The notes under the pieces are model-generated. The model was given only the letters and a program-made list of their open reading frames with translations. It was not told the DNA's origin and ran no database searches. Shown here piece by piece: positions 1-7,937 of a stretch of DNA of 64,000 nt. Positions within the stretch are counted from its first letter, which is position 1, and each line of letters begins with the position of its first letter. The stretch lies in assembly GCA_049515135.1 (NCBI GenBank), contig JBEKUJ010000002.1, forward strand, positions 186,001 to 250,000, read 5' to 3'. The DNA comes from Fen-1364 sp049515135 (lineage in GTDB: Bacteria; Spirochaetota; Spirochaetia; SZUA-6; Fen-1364). The translations under genes and the position numbers were made by a program.

Positions 1-1221
1 CAGGTGAAGAGGCGACGGATGCGCCACCCTCCCCTTCTGCTGCCAGGCGGCGTAGTCCCGCCACGAGACGCCGTCAGCTTCCATGATGGCGGCCAGGCTT
101 TCATCCGGCGAAAGGCTGATGTCGAGAACGTTGGTATCCGGGGTCTGCGCAAAGCTGCCGTAGCGGCCCTGGGCGTCCGCCACGAGACGGAACACGGCGG
201 TTCCCCTCACCCCGGCGGACCGGGTCTCGCACAACATCGTAACGATGTTGCCGCTGGACCAGATGACCTTGCGCACTGTCGTATCCCGGGGCAGGTACAA
301 GTAGGGAAGAGTGAGCGGCGTGCCGTTGGTATGAAAATCATCCGCGGACAAGTAATAAAGGAAAAGATTGCGCCCGCCCTTGTCCAGGAGGAGGTTCCTG
401 CCGTCAGGCGACACCCAGAAGGAGTCGAAGTTCGAATCGAAATCGAACGGGATCTTTCCCTGGACTTTCCCTATCTTGAGGAACCCGGCATAGAGCGCCC
501 TGGTGAAGAGCTCGCTAGGGTCGATTGAATACACGATGAGCCCGGAAATGTAGAAAAGGCTCCCGTCCCTGCTCCATCGGACGTTTGCGATTGTGCCATC
601 ACCGATTCTCCGCAGGGACTCCGTGAGCACCCTCCCGTCCCGCATCTGCGGGAGGGAAAAGTAGAAGAGGCTGGCTGCTTTGCTGTAGACGATGAACCGG
701 GAATCGGAAGACCACGTGGCGGGCAGCGCCTCGAGGGAAAGCTCCACCCGGCCGGAGATGACGGTTTCCTTGCCTGTGGAAACATCCAGGAGGGTCAGGT
801 CGCCGTAGGCCGGGGATGATTCGCGGGTATACAGAAGATAGCGGCCGTCAGGGGAGGTCTGCATGGGGGCTATCCGGCCGGCGCGGATCTGGCTGCCCCC
901 GACAAAGGAAGGAAAGATCGGCAGGGGCTTTATCCTGGTGAATCCCGGCTCAGAGCGGAACACTCCATAGCGGTTCTGGATCTGCAGAACATCCTTGTCC
1001 CGCAGGAGCAGCACTTCCTCGGGAAACCAGGTGAGCTGCTGCATGCGCCTGGTGCGCGCATCAGCGAGGAAAAGGGTGCTGAACGTGCCGTAATCTGGAT
1101 AGAGCGCGGAGGCGGTGAACAGAAGCCTGTCCTTCGCCGACAAGTCCAGACCGGAGAACGTGACCTGGGCGAAACAGGCTGATGCCGCAGAGAAGAATAG
1201 GAGGAGCAGCGATTTCCGCAT
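1..1221 (-). CDS. Exported beta-propeller (TolB/WD40-like) protein, 3' end outside window
   Basis: Open on the minus strand from an ATG at 1221 to the left edge (407 codons, no stop), so the C-terminus is missing. The first ~20 residues are a signal peptide: Met-Arg-Lys, a run of Leu/Phe, then Ala-Cys-Phe-Ala-Gln. The mature part repeats short beta-propeller blades with Trp-Ser-x-Asp-x-Arg/Gly and Ser-Pro-Asp-Gly turns, as in TolB-type or WD40-like periplasmic proteins. Family function is usually protein-protein interaction at the envelope; the actual role here is unknown. It is divergent from the epimerase gene, with 69 bases between the starts. I see no strong Shine-Dalgarno. The overall fold call is moderately sure; no specific name is justified. 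Confidence 0.7.
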   Translation of the reverse strand, partial: MRKSLLLLFFSAASACFAQVTFSGLDLSAKDRLLFTASALYPDYGTFSTLFLADARTRRMQQLTWFPEEVLLLRDKDVLQIQNRYGVFRSEPGFTRIKPLPIFPSFVGGSQIRAGRIAPMQTSPDGRYLLYTRESSPAYGDLTLLDVSTGKETVISGRVELSLEALPATWSSDSRFIVYSKAASLFYFSLPQMRDGRVLTESLRRIGDGTIANVRWSRDGSLFYISGLIVYSIDPSELFTRALYAGFLKIGKVQGKIPFDFDSNFDSFWVSPDGRNLLLDKGGRNLFLYYLSADDFHTNGTPLTLPYLYLPRDTTVRKVIWSSGNIVTMLCETRSAGVRGTAVFRLVADAQGRYGSFAQTPDTNVLDISLSPDESLAAIMEADGVSWRDYAAWQQKGRVAHPSPLHL

Positions 1222-1255
1222 CTTCTACAATCTTCGGCAGAAAACCTCACTCGCC

Positions 1256-1284
1256 TTGACCCCCCTTTGGGCCGATGCTACAGT
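1256..1284 (+). promoter_or_regulatory. Sigma-70-type promoter, epimerase gene (leaderless layout)
   Basis: TTGACC (1256-1261), 17-base spacer, TACAGT (1279-1284). Only six bases separate the -10 box from the ATG at 1291 and there is no Shine-Dalgarno, so transcription is predicted to start on or next to the start codon. Confidence 0.55.
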
Positions 1285-1290
1285 CGTTTC

Positions 1291-2226
1291 ATGAAAATCC
1301 TTATTACGGGAGGCGCGGGTTTCATCGGTTCGCATGTGGCTGATTCCTGCCTGAAAGCAGGCCATTCTGTGGCAATTGTCGACGACCTGACCACCGGGAG
1401 CCTCGCAAACCTGCCAAAGGGGGCCTCATTCTACCTGATGGACATCGCCTCGCCCCTGTTGGAGAAAGTCTTCCAGATCGAGAAGCCTGACATTGTGAAC
1501 CATCACGCGGCCCAGATGAGCGTCACCGTCTCAGCCCGTGACCCGGTGCTGGATGCGCGCGTCAATGGTCTGGGCTTCCTCAATGTCCTGGAAAACAGCC
1601 GGACGGCGAAGGTGAAAAAGCTCATTTTCATATCGTCAGGAGGAGCCATCTACGGTGAATCCGATCTGGAGCACATTCCCGAGGACCATCCCCCCGCACC
1701 GGAGTCTCCGTATGCCATTCACAAGCTCCTGGGTGAGAACTACCTTCGGTTTTACGGGCACCAGCACGGCCTGCCCTGGACGGCGCTGCGGTATTCGAAC
1801 GTGTATGGACCGCGTCAGAATCCTGCCGGGGAGGCTGGAGTGGTGGCTATTTTCATCTCCAAGATGTTGAAAGGCGAAATCCCCACAATAAACGCGTACC
1901 CGGAGGACCCTGAAGGCATGTCCCGGGACTACGTCTTTGTGGAAGATGTAGCCAGGGCAAATCTCCTTGCCCTGGACAAGGGGGAAGGGCAGGCCTTCAA
2001 CATCGCCACTGCCCGGCCGGTCAAAACGCGCGAGCTGCTGGCCTCCATATGCTCCATCATGGGCAAGGAGCTGAAGTATACACGGGCAGGACCCAGACCC
2101 GGGGACCTGCGCAAGAGCTGCCTGGACAACTCGAAGGCGGCCAGAGTCCTTGGCTGGAAGCCGGCGTGCGACCTGGACAACGGTCTGGCCAGGACGATCG
2201 CCTTCTTTTCCGCCGCTCATGTCTGA
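1291..2226 (+). CDS. NAD-dependent epimerase/dehydratase (UDP-glucose 4-epimerase-like, extended SDR)
   Basis: The 311-residue protein opens with the Rossmann motif Gly-Gly-Ala-Gly-Phe-Ile-Gly straight after Met-Lys-Ile-Leu-Ile-Thr, which fixes the start at 1291 rather than an in-frame ATG 24 bases upstream. The SDR catalytic set is visible: Ser-Ser-Gly-Gly-Ala near residue 117-121 and Tyr-Ala-Ile-His-Lys (YxxxK) near 145-149. A conserved Ser-Asn-Val-Tyr-Gly-Pro-Arg-Gln segment follows. Family members interconvert nucleotide-sugar epimers for cell-surface polysaccharide; the exact substrate cannot be read from sequence. The stop codon overlaps the start of prs by eight bases, so the two are co-transcribed and probably translationally coupled. 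Confidence 0.85.
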   Translation: MKILITGGAGFIGSHVADSCLKAGHSVAIVDDLTTGSLANLPKGASFYLMDIASPLLEKVFQIEKPDIVNHHAAQMSVTVSARDPVLDARVNGLGFLNVLENSRTAKVKKLIFISSGGAIYGESDLEHIPEDHPPAPESPYAIHKLLGENYLRFYGHQHGLPWTALRYSNVYGPRQNPAGEAGVVAIFISKMLKGEIPTINAYPEDPEGMSRDYVFVEDVARANLLALDKGEGQAFNIATARPVKTRELLASICSIMGKELKYTRAGPRPGDLRKSCLDNSKAARVLGWKPACDLDNGLARTIAFFSAAHV

Positions 2227-3448
2227 TTCTGCCCAGATCGGCGTCCTGCCCTGCCCCGGAGGGATGGCCTTTGCCCAGAAGATCCTGGAGCACCTGGAGA
2301 CCATCAGCCGGGACAAGCTGGAAGAGCGGGTGAGGGTTCTCAGCAAGTCGTACAAGGTTCCACGCGCGGAGATCATCCGCCAGATGAACCTGGCGGCGGA
2401 CATCCTTCCCACGGCCGGGGACCTCGACGAGCCCATCGACCAGCAGCGCTCAAACACCTACCTGGTTCCGGCGAAGTACACGCGTTTTCCCAACGGCGAG
2501 TTCAAGACGGAGATCCTCACCTCCGTGAGGAACACTGAAATCTACGTCATTCAGGACGTCTCCAACCGCTACCCCCTGCAGTTCCAGAAGATGGACGACC
2601 CTCACGTGCTTTCCGTGAACGACCACCTTTTCTGCCTGCTGGTCACGGTGGACGCCGCGCTCCAGGCGGGGGCCTCGCAGGTGACCGTGATTCTTCCCAC
2701 CTTTCCCTATTCACGCCAGCACAAGAAAAAGGGACGGGAGAGCCTCTCCGCCGCCCGGGTGGGTCAGATGCTGGAGGCATTCGGGGTGACGCGCATCATC
2801 ACCCTGGATATCCACTCCAAGGAGATCGAGAACTGCTTCAATCATCTTCGCCTGGAGAATCTCCACGGCGCGTATCAGATCCTGAAGGTCCTGGCGGGCG
2901 TGACTGACCTGAAGGAGGAGGACATCGTGGTCGTGGCCCCGGACACCGGGGCGGTGGATAGGAACAAGTTCTACGCCTCCATTCTCAGCAAGCCGCTGGC
3001 AATGCTGTACAAGGAGCGGGACTACTCCCGCGTCGCCCAGAACGCGGAGAACGGCAACATAACGGACATGAAGCTCCTCGGCTCGGTTGCCGGCAAGACG
3101 GTGTTCATGAGTGACGACATGCTCGGCACGGGAGGGACGCTCATCAAGGCCATGCGCAAGCTCAGGGAGTTCGGGGCGGACAAGATCATCTGCGCGGTGA
3201 GCCTTCCTCTTTTCAGCGCCCTTGCTGTCGACGCCCTTGAGAGCGCATACCGTGAAGGGCTTTTCTACAGGATGATCGGAACCAACGCCGTGTACCACGA
3301 TGAATCGGTCCTGGGGCGGGAATGGTACCTGAGCGCGGACATTACCCCTCTATTTGCAAGGATCATCTATCGGCTGCACTACAGGAGGAGTCTGAGCTCG
3401 CTGCTGGATGACCGGAGCGTGATCAAGGACCTTTTGAAGAGGTCCTGA
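2219..3448 (+). CDS. prs: Ribose-phosphate pyrophosphokinase, long form
   Basis: Makes PRPP from ribose 5-phosphate and ATP for nucleotide, His and Trp synthesis. The ATG at 2219 lies inside the upstream gene's last codons (ATGTCTGA overlap). Recognisable parts are the Arg-Phe-Pro-Asn-Gly-Glu segment, the Pro-Tyr-Ser-Arg-Gln loop that contacts ATP, Asp-Ile-His-Ser-Lys as the metal/catalytic segment, Ala-Pro-Asp-Thr-Gly as the ribose-phosphate strand, and the PRPP loop Ser-Asp-Asp-Met-Leu-Gly-Thr-Gly-Gly-Thr. At 409 residues it is about 90 longer than classical Prs (~315). Much of the excess is a helical insert between residues ~20 and 75 and an extended C-terminus. I recall long forms from spirochaetes, which is one reason for the taxonomic guess. 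Confidence 0.88.
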   Translation: MSDSAQIGVLPCPGGMAFAQKILEHLETISRDKLEERVRVLSKSYKVPRAEIIRQMNLAADILPTAGDLDEPIDQQRSNTYLVPAKYTRFPNGEFKTEILTSVRNTEIYVIQDVSNRYPLQFQKMDDPHVLSVNDHLFCLLVTVDAALQAGASQVTVILPTFPYSRQHKKKGRESLSAARVGQMLEAFGVTRIITLDIHSKEIENCFNHLRLENLHGAYQILKVLAGVTDLKEEDIVVVAPDTGAVDRNKFYASILSKPLAMLYKERDYSRVAQNAENGNITDMKLLGSVAGKTVFMSDDMLGTGGTLIKAMRKLREFGADKIICAVSLPLFSALAVDALESAYREGLFYRMIGTNAVYHDESVLGREWYLSADITPLFARIIYRLHYRRSLSSLLDDRSVIKDLLKRS

Positions 3449-3671
3449 TGATGAGGTCCAGCTCCCGCTCCATGTCGGCAAGGAGCTCCTGGAGCGTACG
3501 GAGTCGAAGCAGGTAATCCTGCCCTTCATCGCACGACGGGTCTCCCATGGTCTCATCCAGCAGGGCGGAGAGCTCCTCTCCTTCCCCGAACTCGTAGCCG
3601 CAATGAGGGCAATACTGGTAGCTCCCGTCAACGATTTTCCCGCAAAAAAGGCAGGCTTTCTGCTCCTCCAT
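3423..3671 (-). CDS. Small zinc-ribbon protein
   Basis: An 82-residue protein starting at the ATG at 3671. It begins with a rubredoxin-knuckle pair, Cys-Leu-Phe-Cys-Gly-Lys and Cys-Pro-His-Cys-Gly-Tyr, a typical zinc-ribbon four-Cys site, followed by an acidic, leucine-rich helical segment. It is convergent with prs and the two coding regions overlap by 26 bases. A good promoter (TTGCAA, 17 bases, TATACT) ends seven bases before the ATG. Longer upstream in-frame starts would run through that promoter and are less likely. Function unknown; similar small zinc ribbons act in nucleic-acid or protein complexes. Confidence 0.72.
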   Translation of the reverse strand: MEEQKACLFCGKIVDGSYQYCPHCGYEFGEGEELSALLDETMGDPSCDEGQDYLLRLRTLQELLADMERELDLIIRTSSKGP

Positions 3672-3678
3672 GCGCTCA

Positions 3679-3707
3679 AGTATAGTCGCGGCAGGACGGG
3701 TTTGCAA
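3679..3707 (-). promoter_or_regulatory. Sigma-70-type promoter, zinc-ribbon gene (leaderless layout)
   Basis: On the minus strand: TTGCAA (3707-3702), 17-base spacer, TATACT (3684-3679). Seven bases separate it from the ATG at 3671. Confidence 0.55.
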
Positions 3708-3735
3708 TACGAACAGCTGTTTGAATCTGGGCTGC

Positions 3736-3935
3736 TCAGCCCCCGGCAAGGGCCTGCAGGACGCGAGCGGCAAAGTCCCCTGCCGCATCGGGCCCGTTTT
3801 CAGTGACAATCCGGTCCGCAACGACAACGCTGCGCTTCGTGTATTCGGCGCCCATCATCTTGAGCACGGTGACAACGCGTTTGTCCGGGTAGCAGGTGGC
3901 CTGGCGGTTCCTCAGGACCCCTGCGCGCGTGGGCG
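3736..3935 (-). pseudogene. DJ-1/PfpI family remnant (C-terminal third only)
   Basis: Reading the minus strand towards the stop at 3738-3736 gives about 65 residues matching the end of DJ-1/PfpI proteins: Ala-Gly-Val-Leu-Arg-Asn-Arg-Gln-Ala-Thr-Cys-Tyr-Pro, then Val-Val-Val-Ala-Asp-Arg-Ile-Val-Thr-Glu-Asn-Gly-Pro, then Phe-Ala-Ala-Arg-Val-Leu-Gln-Ala-Leu. The N-terminal two thirds, including the nucleophile-elbow Cys, are absent. The frame runs without an ATG into the intact aminotransferase gene upstream (stop at 3944-3942). It looks like a gene whose 5' part was deleted. Family members are glyoxalase/deglycase-type or protease-like enzymes; this fragment cannot be active. Confidence 0.65.
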
Positions 3936-3941
3936 TCCCTC

Positions 3942-5015
3942 CTACAGCTTCAGGATGTCGTTGATCGCGCCGAGCAACTCCTCGATATCTCTCATCTGGA
4001 GGTCCCCCATGTGCGCAATTCGGAACGTCTGCTCCTTGAGCTTCCCGTAGCCGTTGGAAAGCGTCAGGTTGCGCTTCCCCAGCTCCTTGTTGAGGTCCGC
4101 GACTGAGATGCCCCGCGTGTTCTTGATGCAGGTCACGGTCCGGGAAGCGTACTTCTCATCCGGGAAAAGGGCGAAGTGCTTTCGGGCCCACCCCTGCACA
4201 GCGGCCGCCATCTGCTCATGCCTCGTGAACCTTGCCTCGAAGCCTTCTTTCGCAATGCGGTCCATCTGGCGGTCCAGGGCGAACATGTGGGAGATGCTCA
4301 TCGTGGAGGGGTATTGGAAGTTCTTCTCACGGATGAACTGCAGGAGCTGCAGGAGATCGAAGTAATACCCGCGGTTCTTCACTGACTGCGCCCTTTTCTC
4401 CGCCTTGGCGGAGAAGGTTGCCAGGGAGAGTCCGGGAGGAAGTCCGAGACACTTCTGGCTTGAGGTCACCATGATGTCGATCCCCAGACCGTCAACGTCG
4501 ATCTTGACCCCGCCGAAGGACGATACTGCGTCGATGCACCACACGACATCGGGATACTTGCGGAATACCGGCGCAATCTCCTCCAGGTGGTTCATCACGC
4601 CGGTAGATGTCTCGCTGTGCGTCAGGGTCGCGCAATCGTACTTGCCCGTGGAAAGATGCTCTTCAACGATCTCTGGAGTCAGGCCCTTTCCCCACTCCAC
4701 CTCGTGCTTGTCCGCCGGCACCCCGTTTCCCTGCGCGATCTCAAACCACCTGTTCCCGAATGTTCCCACGGAGAACACAATGGCCCGACGGGCGGTGCTG
4801 CACCTGATTGCCCCTTCCATCAGCCCGCTTCCCGATGAAGCGGAGAAGAGGATTGGATTGGCCGTGAATGCCAGTTTCTGGACTTTTTCCGTCACGCCCT
4901 TTTGCAGAGCTGTGTAGTCCGAACTGCGGTGTCCGATCATTGGCGTTGACATGGCCGCCAGAATGTCCGGATGGACTTCGATGGGACCAGGGATGAATAA
5001 CTTCTTGTGCGGCAT
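3942..5015 (-). CDS. Class V aminotransferase (alanine/serine-glyoxylate type)
   Basis: A PLP enzyme of fold type I, 357 residues. The start at 5015 is supported by AGAAAGAGG just upstream and by the family-typical opening Ile-Pro-Gly-Pro. Family landmarks are Gly-His-Arg-Ser near residue 28, Ser-Glu-Thr-Ser-Thr-Gly near 134, Asp-Ala-Val-Ser-Ser near 162, and the PLP lysine in Ser-Ser-Gln-Lys at Lys188. Such enzymes transfer amino groups between Ser or Ala and glyoxylate or pyruvate; phosphoserine or archaeal-type aspartate aminotransferases are related alternatives, so the substrate is not fixed. It ends three bases after the aligned family end, and a DJ-1 remnant follows directly on the same strand. 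Confidence 0.85.
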   Translation of the reverse strand: MPHKKLFIPGPIEVHPDILAAMSTPMIGHRSSDYTALQKGVTEKVQKLAFTANPILFSASSGSGLMEGAIRCSTARRAIVFSVGTFGNRWFEIAQGNGVPADKHEVEWGKGLTPEIVEEHLSTGKYDCATLTHSETSTGVMNHLEEIAPVFRKYPDVVWCIDAVSSFGGVKIDVDGLGIDIMVTSSQKCLGLPPGLSLATFSAKAEKRAQSVKNRGYYFDLLQLLQFIREKNFQYPSTMSISHMFALDRQMDRIAKEGFEARFTRHEQMAAAVQGWARKHFALFPDEKYASRTVTCIKNTRGISVADLNKELGKRNLTLSNGYGKLKEQTFRIAHMGDLQMRDIEELLGAINDILKL

Positions 5016-5050
5016 TGAGAACCTCTTTCTCCTGAGTGGAAGTTTGCATA

Positions 5051-5078
5051 ATAATACGGGGAATGAAAAAAGAGTCAA
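5051..5078 (-). promoter_or_regulatory. Sigma-70-type promoter, aminotransferase gene
   Basis: Minus strand: TTGACT (5078-5073), 16-base spacer, TATTAT (5056-5051). It overlaps the stop of the aroDE gene and lies about 35 bases before the ATG, leaving room for the Shine-Dalgarno. Confidence 0.5.
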
Positions 5079-6577
5079 GCCGGATATCGTGAAAAAATTC
5101 TCAATCTCCGAGTGGCTTCGTCCGGATAGTCAGAGCCCGTGAAAAAGCGAAACTGTTCGAAGGCCTGGGCCAGCAGCATTTGATCTCCCCGCACGACCCT
5201 GCATCCGGCGGCAAGGGCGCGCTTCAGGAAAGCAGTGGTCCGGGGAACGTAGACCAGGTCGTAGGCCACCTCTTTGCCGCTGAACACGTAATCGGGCACC
5301 GGGTCCTCAGCCGAAAGCGGCGACATCCCGACTTTTGTGGTCTGGACGATCAGGTCATTGAACCGCGCCATGAGCTTGACGCCTGAGTCGAGGGGAGCCG
5401 CCTGAACACCGAACTCCCTGGCAAGCTGCTCCGCCCGCGATGGGGTACGGTTCAGAACAAGGACACGGGCCCCATTCGCTGCCAGCGCGTGAACAACGGC
5501 GCGTGAAGCACCTCCCGCCCCAATCACAGTAGCTCTCAGTCCGGGCGGCAGCCTTCCGCCGAAGGCCGACAGAAGCGGGGCAAGGAAGCCCGGCGCGTCG
5601 GTGTTTGTCCCCTCCCACTTCCCGTCGGTCCCGCGGCGCATCGTATTGCACGCGCCAATGGCAGAGACGGACGGGTCCTGGCGCTCCAGGCGGGGGATGA
5701 CCTTTTCCTTGTAGGGGACAGTGACCGAAAGGCCGTGAACACCCAGGCTGTCGGCAACCTGGAAAAAAGGCTCAAGCTCATCCACCAGGAAAGGGATGTA
5801 GACGGCGTCGCGCCCCAGGGCAGCGAAACCGCTGTTGTGAATCTCCGGGGACAGTGACTGCATGACAGGGTTGCCGATAATCCCGAAAACCCGGGTTCCC
5901 GGGCCGATCTGATGGTAGCGGAAAAGCTCGTCAAGGGTCTGCGGGTCCACGTGTCCCGGTGCGGCCGATTCCCGGGGCGGGGAGGCATAGCAGAAAAGGG
6001 ATCCCAGCTTGGGCGCCAATACGCGGCTGGGAAAGCCGAAGTCGCCCATTCCCAGGAGCACCTTCTGGAGGGGCCCAAGATCCTGAAAGACCTGCAGGAG
6101 CCTCAGCAGGTCCAGCGCGCCGCGAGGGGTCACCGCGGCCTTGGGGATCTCCCGCGGGCTGCGCGCCAGGGCAGACACCCTGCGGGTGAGGTCTTCCGGG
6201 ACCCCGCGCGTGTCGTGCAAAGAGCGTATGATCCGTGGCCCGGAAGCCAGGACCCGCCTCTCCAGGTCCGGCGCTTCGAGGTCTTCCTCCAGGTCAAGGA
6301 ACGCAAAACCCGCGGACCCGATTTTCCCAAGAAGCTGGACCCGGTCTCTCTCCTCCCCTTTCCACTTTCCGCCTTCTCCCGGCCGTCGAACAGTGAGAAT
6401 GACGGGAAGGTCGGTCTTCCGAGGCAGCTCCACCGCGCGGGAAAGCTCCTCCTGGCGCAGGAAGTCTGCCCGAAGCTCCAGCAGGTCCACATGCCTTCGG
6501 TACCGGGCCACGCACCCCAGGTCTTCTTCCAGCGTGGGAGCGGTCAGGCAGAGGCAGACGCCGGATGGCTGTTTCAG
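5075..6577 (-). CDS. aroDE: Bifunctional 3-dehydroquinate dehydratase / shikimate dehydrogenase (AroD-AroE fusion), probable CTG start
   Basis: Two consecutive shikimate-pathway enzymes in one 500-residue chain. The N-terminal type I dehydroquinase holds Glu-Leu-Arg-Ala-Asp-Phe (residues ~34-39), His121 in Ser-Leu-His-Asp, and the Schiff-base Lys146 in Ile-Pro-Lys-Ala-Ala-Val. The C-terminal shikimate dehydrogenase starts near residue 228 with Ser-Leu-Ser-Pro (~241), the catalytic Lys290 in Val-Pro-Tyr-Lys, an Asn-Thr-Asp-Ala segment and a Gly-Ala-Gly-Gly-Ala NADP site. The only ATG/GTG/TTG start in frame, a GTG at 6511, would delete the first beta strand (Val-Cys-Leu-Cys-Leu-Thr-Ala). A CTG at 6577-6575, preceded by AGGAG and overlapping the upstream stop codon, restores it. 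Such fusions are known in plants and some bacteria. Confidence 0.88.
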   Translation of the reverse strand: MKQPSGVCLCLTAPTLEEDLGCVARYRRHVDLLELRADFLRQEELSRAVELPRKTDLPVILTVRRPGEGGKWKGEERDRVQLLGKIGSAGFAFLDLEEDLEAPDLERRVLASGPRIIRSLHDTRGVPEDLTRRVSALARSPREIPKAAVTPRGALDLLRLLQVFQDLGPLQKVLLGMGDFGFPSRVLAPKLGSLFCYASPPRESAAPGHVDPQTLDELFRYHQIGPGTRVFGIIGNPVMQSLSPEIHNSGFAALGRDAVYIPFLVDELEPFFQVADSLGVHGLSVTVPYKEKVIPRLERQDPSVSAIGACNTMRRGTDGKWEGTNTDAPGFLAPLLSAFGGRLPPGLRATVIGAGGASRAVVHALAANGARVLVLNRTPSRAEQLAREFGVQAAPLDSGVKLMARFNDLIVQTTKVGMSPLSAEDPVPDYVFSGKEVAYDLVYVPRTTAFLKRALAAGCRVVRGDQMLLAQAFEQFRFFTGSDYPDEATRRLRIFSRYPA

Positions 6578-7128
6578 AAGTCGCTCCTGTACACGTAGAG
6601 ATCCGCCAGGGCGTCGTTGGAAAACACAAGACGCACCCGCAGCGGGTATTTTGTTTCATCGATGTCGAAGTACAGCGAGTCCCCCCGGGCAATGAATTGG
6701 CGCTCCGATGTCCGCTGGATCACTTCGCGGGGCATTCCCATTGCAACTCCGAGCAGCGGTTTGACGAACCTGCGGTCGCATCTCACCTGCCAGACCCGGT
6801 TGCGATACCAGAACAAGTACAGGTAATCGGGGTAGAAGAACACGACATTGTCCTGGGTGTCATCCTGGCCCCGAAATGAAAACACCTCCCTGGGCGCGCC
6901 CAGTGTGTCCAGGGCGGACTTCAGATCCAGGCCGATGAGCTGCGTGGGGTCGAAGTCGGCGCCGGGCGCCACGGCAGCCTCAGGCGCTGCAGCGGGGGAC
7001 CCGTTTGTCCCGGCCGCGGGCGCGCCTGCCCCAGCGGCGCCTTCCGCAACCGTCTGCGGGGCCCCTGTTGCCTGGAACAGCACTCCGAGGAGGAGCAGGG
7101 ATGCGACCGCGGCAGATACTGGTCTCAT
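6574..7128 (-). CDS. Exported hypothetical protein
   Basis: A 184-residue protein starting at 7128, chosen because Met-Arg-Pro begins a signal peptide with a Val/Ala/Leu core ending near Ala-Thr-Gly-Ala. An Ala/Gly/Pro-rich linker (~residues 25-60) follows, then a compact domain with Gly-Leu-Asp-Leu, Phe-Phe-Tyr-Pro-Asp-Tyr-Leu-Tyr and several Trp/Tyr/Arg positions ending in Leu-Tyr-Val-Tyr-Arg-Ser-Asp-Phe. The linker plus small globular domain suggests an envelope protein. I do not recognise the family. Its last codons carry the Shine-Dalgarno for aroDE, so the two form an operon. Confidence 0.65.
   Translation of the reverse strand: MRPVSAAVASLLLLGVLFQATGAPQTVAEGAAGAGAPAAGTNGSPAAAPEAAVAPGADFDPTQLIGLDLKSALDTLGAPREVFSFRGQDDTQDNVVFFYPDYLYLFWYRNRVWQVRCDRRFVKPLLGVAMGMPREVIQRTSERQFIARGDSLYFDIDETKYPLRVRLVFSNDALADLYVYRSDF
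6575..6590 (-). promoter_or_regulatory. Shine-Dalgarno plus CTG start of aroDE
   Basis: Minus strand AGGAG, then six bases, then CTG AAA. The CTG shares bases with the TGA that ends the upstream gene. No ATG, GTG or TTG exists between here and the next in-frame stop upstream (6658-6656). Confidence 0.55.
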
Positions 7129-7226
7129 GGCAGGCACGAGAATAGAGGCTTTTCCTCGACGGAGCAAGTCAGTATTCCCAGGGATGAGGAAAAACATTAC
7201 AGTGCGCGTGAAACGAGACAACCCGA

Positions 7227-7937
7227 ATGATAGCCACCATCGTCAACGCCTGTGCCGTGCTCATCGGCTCCCTGCTCGGACTGCTCCTGCGCACGAAGAT
7301 CAAGGATTCCTTCAAGACAATTGTGCAGATCGGCGCGGGCATCACATCGCTCATCATCGGGATCAAGATGGCGCTGACCGGGCAGAAGATTGTCTTCCTT
7401 GCCCTCTCCCTCATCATCGGGGGGATCCTCGGGGAGTGGTGGCGGATCGAGGACGGAATCCTGCTGCTGGGAGAGAAACTGAAAACCACGTTCGCGAAAA
7501 GGCAGAGCGGCTCGGAGTTCGGTTTCGGTTTTCTCAACGCCTCGGTGCTCTTCTGCGTCGGTGCCATGGCGCTGGTGGGATCCTTCAAGGCCGGCGCTGA
7601 AGGCAACTACGAGCTTATCTACACGAAGTCCGTGATGGACGGTTTCATGGCCATCGTGCTCACCGCCGCCATGGGGATCGGCGTGGGCTTCTCAGCCCTG
7701 TCGGTCCTCGTGTACCAGGGGACCCTGACAATCGCCGCGGTCTGGCTTTCCCCGCTGGTGAGCGAAATGCTCCTCAAGGAGCTCACCGGAGTGGGAGGAG
7801 CGCTCGTTGTCATGATAGGGATCAATCTCCTGGGGCTGGCAAAGCTGAAGACGGCCAACTTCCTGCCCGCCCTGATCCTGATCGTTCTCTTTGTGGTTGG
7901 CGAGGGATGGGTTTCAGGCCTGCGCCTTTTCGGCTGA
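7227..7937 (+). CDS. DUF554 family integral membrane protein
   Basis: A 236-residue hydrophobic protein with six to seven membrane helices. It opens with the family pattern Ile-Val-Asn-Ala-Cys-Ala-Val-Leu-Ile-Gly-Ser-Leu-Leu-Gly and has Gly-Ile-Lys-Met-Ala-Leu and Gly-Gly-Ile-Leu-Gly-Glu-Trp-Trp. These match DUF554 (YdfK/YqgA-like) transport-associated proteins of unknown function. It is divergent from the exported hypothetical. It ends tail-to-tail with the phosphorylase gene, four bases apart, with both stop codons inside one palindrome. No strong Shine-Dalgarno is visible. Confidence 0.8.
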   Translation: MIATIVNACAVLIGSLLGLLLRTKIKDSFKTIVQIGAGITSLIIGIKMALTGQKIVFLALSLIIGGILGEWWRIEDGILLLGEKLKTTFAKRQSGSEFGFGFLNASVLFCVGAMALVGSFKAGAEGNYELIYTKSVMDGFMAIVLTAAMGIGVGFSALSVLVYQGTLTIAAVWLSPLVSEMLLKELTGVGGALVVMIGINLLGLAKLKTANFLPALILIVLFVVGEGWVSGLRLFG

